Shown here piece by piece: positions 1-7,379 of a stretch of DNA of 64,000 nucleotides (within the stretch, counting starts at the first letter, position 1; each line of letters starts with the position of its first letter). The position numbers and the translations under genes are program-made. The DNA lies in NCBI RefSeq assembly GCF_019947135.1, contig NZ_JAGSHT010000016.1, positions 1-64,000 of the forward strand, given 5' to 3'. Under the pieces are notes generated by a model. The model searched no databases, was not told the DNA's origin, and saw only the letters and a program-made list of their open reading frames with translations. The stretch is from Occultella gossypii. Lineage in GTDB: Bacteria > Actinomycetota > Actinomycetes > Actinomycetales > Beutenbergiaceae.

Positions 1-1
1 A

Positions 2-301
2 CGCCAGACCGAACTCAACCACCGCGTCCCGTACCCCATCGGACCCACCAGCGACGACAACCTCGACCCGATGTGCCGCCGCGACCACGTCCTGGTCACC
101 CACGGCAAGTTCTCCTACGAACGCGCCCCCGACGGCACCATCACCTGGCACACCCCCACCGGCCACACCTACCAACGCGACCCCAACGGCACGCTGACCA
201 AACTCAGTCGCGACCTCCACCACCCCGGCAGCAACGGCAAAACCCGCTACCACACCCCCGACCCCAGACCCATCGACCCCGACGAACCCCCACCCTTCTA
301 A
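2..301 (+). CDS. C-terminal fragment of HNH endonuclease (13E12/DUF222 type)
   Basis: The frame is open from the left edge, so only the last 99 codons are present. The visible part carries the HNH core of the actinobacterial 13E12 repeat family: ELNHRVPYPIGPTS, then DNLDPMCRRDH, then the usual tail with W-H-T-P-T-G-H-T-Y. In this family the histidines and asparagine coordinate metal and cut DNA. The proteins usually carry an N-terminal DUF222 domain, which would lie outside the window. They occur in many dispersed copies in Micrococcales genomes. The physiological role is not established. The product is certain only at family level. Confidence 0.85.
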   Translation, partial: RQTELNHRVPYPIGPTSDDNLDPMCRRDHVLVTHGKFSYERAPDGTITWHTPTGHTYQRDPNGTLTKLSRDLHHPGSNGKTRYHTPDPRPIDPDEPPPF

Positions 302-330
302 CCGAGCCGGCCGGAGCCACCAGTCGGCCC

Positions 331-435
331 GGAGTCTCGGTCGGCGGGAGTCTCGGTCGGCGGGAGTCTCGGTCAGCGGCTCCTCACCAGCGTCGTCCTC
401 CGCCAGCGGCTACTCGCCAGCGTCGTCCTCGGTGA
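331..435. repeat. Two short tandem repeats between the HNH and WXG genes
   Basis: Three 16-bp units (GGAGTCTCGGTCGGCG) run from 331 to 378, with one change in the third. They run into two 30-bp units at 376-405 and 406-435. The second 30-bp unit contains the stop codon of the WXG gene (410-412). The first is therefore a duplicated copy of that gene's 3' end lying outside the frame. This looks like replication slippage. No function is apparent. Confidence 0.8.
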
Positions 436-1315
436 GCGCTTCCCATGCCGCGAACGCGAGCAGTCCGGGCACCTGGGCGATGCCGAGGACGCCGTTCTCC
501 TTGAACGCCTCGTCCGTCATGTCCGTGAGGATCTCGTTGTACCGGGTGCCCTGGATGCCGTCATAGATCAGGCCGCCGGCCACGCTCCCGACGCCCCACG
601 CGGCCCCCACCCCACCGGACACCGCCGAGCCGATCCAAGGCGCCGCCGCGGTGATGCCGAGAGAGGTGCCGTTCTGAACGATCGCAGTCGCGTCGCCGTC
701 CTCGATGCCGGTCACCAATCCGTGAGCGTCGAAGACGGTGCCGAGGCCGGACAGTCCAGCCAGCCCCACACGCTCTGCGTTGGTGAAGCCTGCCTCGATG
801 AACTCCCGGGCGACCTCGGCCGTGGCCAGGTTGTTCGCCACGTCCCCGAATACCCGGAGCGTGCGTGCCTGCACAGCCAGTTCCGGCAGGTTCATCGCGA
901 ACGAGCGCAACCGTTCGAGGTTGGTCCGTAGATCGCCGAACCGGCTCGGAGTCTCCCCGCCCACGCTCCCGGCCGCCGTGCCGGCCGCCGTGGTTCCCGC
1001 GGCACTCGCGCCCACACCTGCGTGCCCCGATCCGGCCGTGTCCGCGCCGCTCGCGCGAAGCTGGTCCTCGGCCTGCTCGACGAGCTCCAGACCGGCGTCG
1101 ATCAGCGCGGTCGACGCTCGCATGAGGGCCGGCGACCACTCCTGTTCCCAAGTGGCTCGCGCGGCGAGGGCGTCCGGACCGTTCCAGATCATCGTGTGGC
1201 ACAGGCCGACCGTGATGCGCACGCAGATCGTACGGAGCTGCTCCGCGCCGGCGGCGTAGGCCTTCGCGGTCGCGATCAGGGCATCGACGTCGCCGCCGTG
1301 GGTGACAGTGCTCAT
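410..1315 (-). CDS. WXG100-like domain protein, possible type VII secretion substrate
   Basis: This is a 301-residue protein. Its first ~110 residues form a helical hairpin-like segment with a W-N-G turn (IWNGPDALAARATWEQEW), as in WXG100/ESX substrates. A low-complexity Gly/Ala/Ser linker follows. The C-terminal half is rich in glycine and hydrophobic residues (about residues 200-290), as in WXG proteins with a membrane-active or toxin-like tail. I chose ATG 1315 because GAGGACCCG sits just upstream. A longer frame to 1507 would add a proline- and arginine-rich stretch with no domain. No secretion machinery or immunity gene is visible nearby. The toxin role is only a possibility. Confidence 0.6.
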   Translation of the reverse strand: MSTVTHGGDVDALIATAKAYAAGAEQLRTICVRITVGLCHTMIWNGPDALAARATWEQEWSPALMRASTALIDAGLELVEQAEDQLRASGADTAGSGHAGVGASAAGTTAAGTAAGSVGGETPSRFGDLRTNLERLRSFAMNLPELAVQARTLRVFGDVANNLATAEVAREFIEAGFTNAERVGLAGLSGLGTVFDAHGLVTGIEDGDATAIVQNGTSLGITAAAPWIGSAVSGGVGAAWGVGSVAGGLIYDGIQGTRYNEILTDMTDEAFKENGVLGIAQVPGLLAFAAWEALTEDDAGE

Positions 1316-1522
1316 CGGGTCCTCGCAGAACAGGTCGGGTGTCGGTTCGCGACGCCAAAACGGAGGAGTAGTCGCGTCGACCGGACCTCCATCGTCACCG
1401 CGCCCAGACCCCGGGGCCAGCGCGACGGGGGTGGAACATTCCGGTGCTTGCGTCGAGAACTCGCGTGCCCGCGGGAGCCGCTGCGGCGTTGCGACCCCGG
1501 CACCCACGTCCGTCCCTACCCC

Positions 1523-1534
1523 TACAGTGCGGGT
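1523..1534 (+). promoter_or_regulatory. -10 box for a leaderless transcript
   Basis: TACAGT at 1523-1528 fits the actinobacterial TAnnnT -10 and ends six bases before the ATG at 1535. There is no Shine-Dalgarno sequence. This spacing is typical of leaderless mRNAs that begin at the A of the start codon. Confidence 0.5.
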
Positions 1535-3343
1535 ATGGGCACCCCAGCCGCTCTGCTGCGATCAGCACGCCACGGACTGATCAGGTTGCTCGGAGGCGTC
1601 CCCGCGTCCCCGACCGCCGGCATCGGGCCCGACCGCGCGAGCGGCCCACTGAGCGAGGCCGCGAACGCCCCGAGGCCCGGGCCGGGCACGGCGGAAGCCG
1701 AGGTCGAGCCACTGGTCGGCCTCGTCCTCGGCGGCGGTGGCGCCCGGTCGTCGTTCGAGATCGGGGCACTGTCCTACCTCTACGAGGTGGAGCGGATCAC
1801 GCCGTCGGTCATCACGGGCACATCCGCCGGGTCGGTCCTGGCGGGCATCCTGGCCCAGCATGGCGACCTGGCCGGGCAGCAGCGCACGGTCGCCGAACTA
1901 CGCCGGATCTGGCTCGGCATGACCACCAGTTCGGACATGTTCGCCGAGCTGCCGTGGTTCACCGCGCTTCGCGAGGACATGCCCACCTGGCGCAGACTTG
2001 CCGCGATCCAGGAGCGGGCGGCGAACCGGGTCTCGCTCGTCGAGAACCTCAGCACGGTCCTCGCCGGCCCACGTCGCGCGGTGGACCGGCTCACCGAACG
2101 TGCCCGGATGGCGGCAGAGAACCGGGCAGGCGCGGGCCAGGTAACGGCTGCGACCGACCGGGCAGGCGCGGGCCAGGTAGCGGCTGCGACCGACCGGCCG
2201 GGCGTGGACCGGGCCGCAGACGGTGACGCCGCGACCACGGCGGTGCCGGGCGCAACCGAGTACGTTCCGCCGGAGCACGACCCGGCGTCCGCCGGGTCCA
2301 GCCCGCTCGAACTCCTCTCCGCGCTCTGGGACGTCGGCCGGACCGGGCCGGACGTGAACGTCGTCCTCCGGGGCGCAGCACGGGAGCGGTCCGCGTTCGT
2401 GGTGGGCCCGATCATCGACCAGTTGCTGGACCCAGCGGTGTTCGATACGGGTCTGCCGGCGACCTCCGGCGTCGAGCTGCGCCTGGCCACCGTGCACCTG
2501 GAGTCCGGCGAGCTGCGCTACGTCGACGGCGCCGGACGCCTTCGTGATGCCGCCGACCAGCTCCTCGACGAGAACCCGGTCGCCCTCGATCAGGCGATCC
2601 TCGCCTCCTGTGCGATCCCCGCCGGCCTGCCCCCGGTTCGGCTGAACGAGGGCACCTACGTCGACGGCGGCGTCCGCGAGAATGTGCCGGTCGAGATCGC
2701 CTACTCCCACCTCGGGGTGGAGCGCTGCTACGTCGTGACCGCGAACCCCGTCGGGCTTCCCCCGGCCGAGGACTTCCACGGAAAGCCACTGCTTGAGATC
2801 GTGATGCGCGCGGCCGCCGAGATCATGCCGGACGAGATCCAGGCCAACGAGGTCGAGCAGGCCCGCGCTCTCGGCGCCACGGTGATCGACCCCGAGCTGG
2901 ACATCCACGACATCATCACCATCGAGCCGGGCCTGATCGCCATCGCGATGGACTACGGGTACCTGCGGGCCGCGGACGTGTGCGCCGACGCCACCGAGGC
3001 CGAGCACGCCCGCACCCGGGACGTCATCAACCTCCGCCGCCTGATCTGGAGCGTGGAGGACGACATGTTCGCCGGGCCCAAGCCAGCCACGGCCCCGGGT
3101 GCGCCGACCGCGAGCCTCGGCACCGCCGTCGACCCGGGTTCCGGCGAGCCCGCACAGCTCGAACCGGCGCTCGCCGAACTGAAGTACGGGCTGCGCGACC
3201 TGGTCGCGCAGGTCCCACCAGAGCGCCTGCCACCCGGTGCCCGCGACTGGTGGCGCACGTGGGAGAGGCACACCACCCCGATCACCGCCACGCCCGACTG
3301 GCTCGACACGGACCCGGCATCCTCTCCTACCCTTGAGTCATGA
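1535..3343 (+). CDS. Patatin-like phospholipase (first of tandem pair)
   Basis: This is a 602-residue serine acyl hydrolase of the patatin/RssA type. It is expected to cleave acyl groups from phospholipids or acylglycerols in the cytoplasm or at the membrane. The oxyanion-hole motif is GGGGARSSFEIG, the nucleophile elbow is GTSAGS (Ser97) and the catalytic aspartate is in YVDGG (Asp377). Both dyad residues are therefore present. A linker of about 60 residues after residue 195 carries a duplicated AGAGQV segment that the paralogue lacks. I chose ATG 1535 because it aligns with the paralogue's start (both begin with an LIR-LGG motif). The next gene starts within this gene's stop codon (ATGA). 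Confidence 0.88.
   Translation: MGTPAALLRSARHGLIRLLGGVPASPTAGIGPDRASGPLSEAANAPRPGPGTAEAEVEPLVGLVLGGGGARSSFEIGALSYLYEVERITPSVITGTSAGSVLAGILAQHGDLAGQQRTVAELRRIWLGMTTSSDMFAELPWFTALREDMPTWRRLAAIQERAANRVSLVENLSTVLAGPRRAVDRLTERARMAAENRAGAGQVTAATDRAGAGQVAAATDRPGVDRAADGDAATTAVPGATEYVPPEHDPASAGSSPLELLSALWDVGRTGPDVNVVLRGAARERSAFVVGPIIDQLLDPAVFDTGLPATSGVELRLATVHLESGELRYVDGAGRLRDAADQLLDENPVALDQAILASCAIPAGLPPVRLNEGTYVDGGVRENVPVEIAYSHLGVERCYVVTANPVGLPPAEDFHGKPLLEIVMRAAAEIMPDEIQANEVEQARALGATVIDPELDIHDIITIEPGLIAIAMDYGYLRAADVCADATEAEHARTRDVINLRRLIWSVEDDMFAGPKPATAPGAPTASLGTAVDPGSGEPAQLEPALAELKYGLRDLVAQVPPERLPPGARDWWRTWERHTTPITATPDWLDTDPASSPTLES
2124..2195 (+). repeat. 36-bp in-frame tandem duplication
   Basis: Two 36-bp units (2124-2159 and 2160-2195) differ at one base and duplicate twelve codons in the linker of the first patatin gene. 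The paralogue downstream has no such insertion. Confidence 0.85.
3328..3339 (+). promoter_or_regulatory. -10-like box before the second patatin gene
   Basis: TACCCT at 3328-3333 ends six bases before ATG 3340. This is the same spacing as TACAGT before the first paralogue, and again there is no clear Shine-Dalgarno. It suggests an internal leaderless promoter in addition to ATGA coupling. Confidence 0.4.
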
Positions 3344-4941
3344 CCGGTGCACCGGACGTGACCACGAGTCTGCGGCATCGGCTCATCCGTATGCTCGGAG
3401 GCGAACCCGTGCCGGATGGGCGGGCCGCCGCCCCCGGTCCCGATCCCAGTCCCGCCGAGCCCGTCGAACCGGCAGCGCCGGAAGAGGTCGTCGGTCTCGT
3501 CGTCTCCGGCGGCGGCGCGCGCTCGAGCTTCCAGATCGGTGCGCTGACCTACCTCTACGAGCAGGACGGGTTCGCCCCACAGGTCATGACCGGCACGTCG
3601 GCCGGATCCATCCTGACGGCCGTGATCGCCCAGTACTCCGACCAGGCCGGGCAGCGGGAGGCGGTCGCGGATCTGCGCCGGCTCTGGCTCGGGATGCGCA
3701 GCAGCTCGGACCTGTTCGAGGAGCTGCCCTGGTTCACCAAGCTCCGCGAGCACATGCCGACCTGGCGCAAGGTGATGGCGCTGCGGCACCGGCCGGGCAA
3801 CCGCACCGCCTTGACCACCAACCTCGCGTCCGTGCTGCAGGGCCCGATCAAGGCGGTGGAGCGACTGACCGCACGGCAGGCCGAGCACCACGAGGAGGCG
3901 ACGAGGCCCGCGCCGGCCGACGTCGCGTTGGTGACGGCAGAGCATGACCAGACACCACCCGAGCACACGCCGTTGTGGTCCTCGGGCAACGTCCTGGACA
4001 CGCTCGCCACGATCTGGGAGGCCAGCCGCACCAGCACGGACGTGCAGACGATCCTGACCGGGGCACAGACCGAGCGCGCCGCCTTCCGCCCTGGTCCGCT
4101 GGTCGACCGGGTCTCCGACCCACGGCTGTTCGACCCCAGCCTGTTGGCGGCCTCCGGGGTTCGGTTCCGAGCCGCGGTGGTGGCGCTGGAGTCCGGCGAG
4201 CTGCGCTACGTCGACGAGCTCGGGCGCCTGCGCGACCGCGTCGACGCGCTGCTGCCCGAGGAGGACCCGGTCGACCTCATCGAGGCGATCCGGGCCTCGT
4301 GTGCGATCCCGGCCGTCTTCGCGCCGGTCCGGCTGAACGACCAGCACTACGTCGACGGCGGAGCACGGGAGTCCCTGCCCGTCGAGATCGCGGTGTCCGA
4401 GTTGGGCGTGACCCGCTGTTTCGCGGTGGTCGCCTCCCCCGCCGGGCTGCCGTGGGACGGTGGTTACGCGGACAAGGACATGCTGGAGATCGTGATGCGC
4501 AGCGGCTTCGGCATCATGACCGACGAGATCCAGCTCGACGAGATCCGACGAGCGCAGACCGCCGGGGCCATGGTCATCCAGCCCGAGCTCGACATCCATG
4601 ACCTGCTCACCGTGGAGCCGGGCCTGGTCTCGATCGCGATGGACTACGGGTACCTGCGCGCCCGTGATGTCTACTCGGACGCGTCAGCGGAGGTGCACGA
4701 GCACACCCGCAACGTGATCAACCTGCGCCGCCTCATCTGGACCACCGAGGACGAGATGTTCAATCCGGCCCGCGACCCGGCCCTGGCCCGTCCGCCGATG
4801 GCCGAACTCGTCGAGCTCAAGCTGCGGCTGCGCGAACTCCTGGAGGAGCACCCGGCCACGCTCCCGCCGGGGGCCGCATCGTGGTGGCGCACCTGGGAAC
4901 GGCACGGCTACCCGGTCGGTGAGGAGCCGAACTGGGTCTGA
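3340..4941 (+). CDS. Patatin-like phospholipase (second of tandem pair)
   Basis: This 533-residue paralogue of the preceding gene has the same architecture: an N-terminal LIRMLGG, the oxyanion motif SGGGARSSFQIG, the nucleophile GTSAGS (Ser87) and YVDGG (Asp339). The C-terminal 200 residues are strongly alike in both (for example AMDYGYLRA and VINLRRLIW). The pair therefore arose by duplication and both copies remain intact. It overlaps its neighbour by four bases (ATGA), which suggests coupled translation. It lacks the repeat-bearing insert of the first copy. The lipid substrate cannot be read from sequence. Confidence 0.88.
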   Translation: MTGAPDVTTSLRHRLIRMLGGEPVPDGRAAAPGPDPSPAEPVEPAAPEEVVGLVVSGGGARSSFQIGALTYLYEQDGFAPQVMTGTSAGSILTAVIAQYSDQAGQREAVADLRRLWLGMRSSSDLFEELPWFTKLREHMPTWRKVMALRHRPGNRTALTTNLASVLQGPIKAVERLTARQAEHHEEATRPAPADVALVTAEHDQTPPEHTPLWSSGNVLDTLATIWEASRTSTDVQTILTGAQTERAAFRPGPLVDRVSDPRLFDPSLLAASGVRFRAAVVALESGELRYVDELGRLRDRVDALLPEEDPVDLIEAIRASCAIPAVFAPVRLNDQHYVDGGARESLPVEIAVSELGVTRCFAVVASPAGLPWDGGYADKDMLEIVMRSGFGIMTDEIQLDEIRRAQTAGAMVIQPELDIHDLLTVEPGLVSIAMDYGYLRARDVYSDASAEVHEHTRNVINLRRLIWTTEDEMFNPARDPALARPPMAELVELKLRLRELLEEHPATLPPGAASWWRTWERHGYPVGEEPNWV

Positions 4942-4944
4942 GGT

Positions 4945-4968
4945 GCCCGAGCCCACGGCAGCTCGGGC
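4945..4968 (+). terminator. Hairpin after the patatin pair
   Basis: GCCCGAGC (4945-4952) pairs perfectly with GCTCGGGC (4961-4968) across an eight-base loop, three bases after the stop codon. There is no T-run, as is common for actinobacterial terminators. It lies between convergent genes. Confidence 0.6.
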
Positions 4969-5018
4969 GACAGGGACCGGACCACGCCGCTCCCACCGCA
5001 GGCTGCGTGCAGCATTGC

Positions 5019-5723
5019 TCAGAAGTCGCCGAAGCCGCCGAAGTCCTCGAAGCCGCCACCGAAGTCACCCAGCCCGCCGGCGTCGCCCCCGCCTGCGTCG
5101 GCCGCCGCATCACTGACGCCACCGTCCGCACCCGCGTCAGCGCCGCCGTCGGCCCCTGCCTCGGTGCCACCATCGGCGGCCGCATCCTGCGGCACGGCCT
5201 GGGTGGGGTCGGCGAACGCGGGGCCGAACAGGGCATTCGCCACCGCCGAGCCGATCACCACCCCGGCGATCGTGCCGAGCAGGCTGGAACCCATCATGGC
5301 GCCGAAGCCGGGACCGCCGCGCTGGCCGCCGAAGGTGCGCTCAAGGGTGCCCGGCTCGCGCACCTCGGCGCGGGTCGCCATCCGCGCGAGGTCCTGCGGA
5401 GAGTCCGACGGCGCCCGTTCCGCCGGCGGGACGACGGCACCGAGGTCGTCGAGCACCTGCCGCCGCTGCTCCGGCGTGAGCCGGGAGAACGCCTCGGCGT
5501 GGGCCTGTTCCACGGCTTCGGGTGGTGCGGTGCTCACGAGGTACCGGTACCGGTCGATCGCCACCTGGTCTGGGGTCCGTCGGGCGTGGTTCTGCCCGGC
5601 CGAGGAGGGCTGGCCGTACGCGGCCTGGGGATGCCCGTACGCCTGGCGCCCGGGCTGCTGGTTGGCACGATAGGGGTCGTAGTCGTTCGGCTCGCGGCCG
5701 AGGATCCGGTCGAGCAGGCCCAT
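5019..5723 (-). CDS. Small membrane protein with Asp/Gly/Phe-rich tail
   Basis: This is a 234-residue protein of a conserved actinobacterial family often labelled hypothetical. It starts MGLLDRILGRE. A Gln/Tyr-rich linker follows, then a helical domain (IDRYRYLVSTAPPEAVEQAH to about residue 130). One hydrophobic segment (MMGSSLLGTIAGVVIGSAVA) follows, and then an acidic Ala/Asp/Gly tail ending in repeated D-F-G-G units. The ATG at 5723 is preceded by GGAAGGA at good distance, so the much longer upstream frame is rejected. The tail repeats look like those of proteins that self-associate or sit in extracytoplasmic space. The function is unknown. Confidence 0.7.
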   Translation of the reverse strand: MGLLDRILGREPNDYDPYRANQQPGRQAYGHPQAAYGQPSSAGQNHARRTPDQVAIDRYRYLVSTAPPEAVEQAHAEAFSRLTPEQRRQVLDDLGAVVPPAERAPSDSPQDLARMATRAEVREPGTLERTFGGQRGGPGFGAMMGSSLLGTIAGVVIGSAVANALFGPAFADPTQAVPQDAAADGGTEAGADGGADAGADGGVSDAAADAGGGDAGGLGDFGGGFEDFGGFGDF

Positions 5724-5800
5724 GATGAATCCTTCCGGGCTGGGAGATGTCTCCCTCTGTTCAACGCGTGGCGCCCGGCGCGGGTTCCCCGACCCGGCGG

Positions 5801-6664
5801 TCAGGCAGCCTCCAACGGGTCCAGTCCGTACCACCGGGTCGCGGCGCCGGTGAAGAACTCCCCACGCAGGGCGTCGTCGGCGTCGACCACCTCCAGCGCC
5901 GCCTCGGCCGCCGCGACCACCTGGGCGTAGGAGCCGCCGATCAGGCAGACCGGCCAGTCGCTGCCGAACATGATCCGTCGCGGACCGAACGCCTCGAGGG
6001 CCGCGTTGAGATAACCGGCCAGGGTCAGGTCGGCGGCACCCAGGTCCGCCGTCTGGGTGGCGTAGCCGGAGAACTTCAGCGCAACGTTCGGAGCCGAGGC
6101 GAGCGGCTCGATCAAGGCGGCCCACTCCCCAGGCGTGCTCTGGTCCAGGTCCGGCTTGGCGAGGTGGTCGACCACGAACGAGGTGTCCGGATGCGCCCGG
6201 ACCGCCTCGGCCGCCGCAGCCAGGTGCTCGCCGCGCACGAGCAGATCGATGGTCAGGTCGCGCTCACCGGCGGCCGCGAACGTCCGCGCCGCCTCCGGTC
6301 CGGCCAGCCAGGCCGGGTCGGCGCGCTGCTCGCTCAGGTCCCGCAGCCCAACGAGCAGATCCGACGCCGGGTGGTCGGCCAGCGCGTCGAGCCGCTCCAT
6401 CAGGTCCGGGGCACCGAACGGCACCCAGCCGACCACGCCGAGCACGTGCTCATGCTGCGCGGCGAGGTCGAGCAGGTACGGCGTCTCGGAGTCCTGCGGC
6501 ACGGTCTGCACGATGACGGCGTGGCTCACCCCGGTGGGTTCGGCGGCGGCCAACCACTGCTCCACGTCGAAGTCCCGGCCGATGACCGGTGCCAGCTCCG
6601 GGCCGATCCAGTCCTGCGGGTGCACGGCCAGGTCCCATACGTGGTGATGGGCGTCGATCCTCAT
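5801..6664 (-). CDS. Amidohydrolase (L-fuconolactonase-like, COG3618 type)
   Basis: This 287-residue TIM-barrel hydrolase belongs to the amidohydrolase-2 family. The N-terminal DAHHHVWD gives the metal-binding H-x-H. Further family features are VDHLAKPD near the middle and the late FGSDWPV, whose aspartate is the usual catalytic or metal residue. Members hydrolyse sugar lactones or related cyclic esters. This one is closest in style to L-fuconolactone and L-rhamnono-lactone hydrolases. The gene stands alone, divergent from the kinase-like gene at 6796, with no sugar dehydrogenase beside it, so the substrate is unknown. Confidence 0.8.
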   Translation of the reverse strand: MRIDAHHHVWDLAVHPQDWIGPELAPVIGRDFDVEQWLAAAEPTGVSHAVIVQTVPQDSETPYLLDLAAQHEHVLGVVGWVPFGAPDLMERLDALADHPASDLLVGLRDLSEQRADPAWLAGPEAARTFAAAGERDLTIDLLVRGEHLAAAAEAVRAHPDTSFVVDHLAKPDLDQSTPGEWAALIEPLASAPNVALKFSGYATQTADLGAADLTLAGYLNAALEAFGPRRIMFGSDWPVCLIGGSYAQVVAAAEAALEVVDADDALRGEFFTGAATRWYGLDPLEAA

Positions 6665-6795
6665 GGGTCACATCTTGGACCCCGGGTCCACCCCTCGGGC
6701 AACCCGGCTCGCCGTTCGGGGCACGGCCGGCGGGCGACATGCACCCCGAGCGTGGCAGAGGTCGCTTCCGACATGGAGCGGGCAACAATGCCCCC

Positions 6796-7266
6796 ATGGC
6801 GCGCATCCTCATCACGGGCATGTCCGGGACCGGCAAGACGACCGTCCTGGCCGAGTTGCGCCGTCGCGGGCACCTCACGGTCGAGACCGACGAGGGCGGC
6901 TGGGTGCTCCCGGACGCCACCTGGGACGAGCCACTCATCACGGCGCTGCTGGACGAGCATCCGGACCTGTTCCTGTCCGGCACGGTCGAGAACCAGGGCC
7001 GATTCTACGACCGGTTCGACCACGTGGTCCTGCTCAGCGCACCGCTCGACGTCATGCTCGAGCGGGTCCGGCGCCGCACCGAGAACCCGTACGGCAGCAC
7101 CCCGGAGCAACGGGCCGAGATCGCCCACTACACCGAGACAGTCGAGCCGCTCCTGCGCGCCGGCGCGAGCGTGGAGCTGGACGGTCGGCGCCCGGTGGCC
7201 GAGCTCGCCGACACTCTCGAGGAGCTGGCCGGCGGCGGCGGAAGCCACGGCGGAGGGTCCGTGTAG
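6796..7266 (+). CDS. P-loop kinase-like protein (shikimate/adenylate kinase fold)
   Basis: This 156-residue protein has a P-loop right at the N-terminus (GMSGTGKTT, residues 7-15), followed by TDEGGW, which resembles the acceptor-binding part of small-molecule kinases. It also has a lid-like arginine-rich stretch (ERVRRRTENPYG). AACAAT lies six bases before the ATG and no Shine-Dalgarno is seen, so a leaderless start is likely. The longer frame from 6589 runs across the divergent gene and is rejected. It probably phosphorylates a small metabolite; which one is not evident. Confidence 0.7.
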   Translation: MARILITGMSGTGKTTVLAELRRRGHLTVETDEGGWVLPDATWDEPLITALLDEHPDLFLSGTVENQGRFYDRFDHVVLLSAPLDVMLERVRRRTENPYGSTPEQRAEIAHYTETVEPLLRAGASVELDGRRPVAELADTLEELAGGGGSHGGGSV

Positions 7267-7379
7267 CGTTCCGGGACCAGCGTCCGGGCCGAGCCACGTC
7301 CCTCCCGCGGGTGGCGCCGGTGGCGGATCCCGGGAGAATGGACGAGGACCACCACCACCGCTCGGAGGGGAACTCCACC

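Noticed and set aside
331-435. CRISPR-like array
   Set aside because: The units are directly adjacent with no spacers, and the period is 16 or 30 bp; this is simple tandem duplication.
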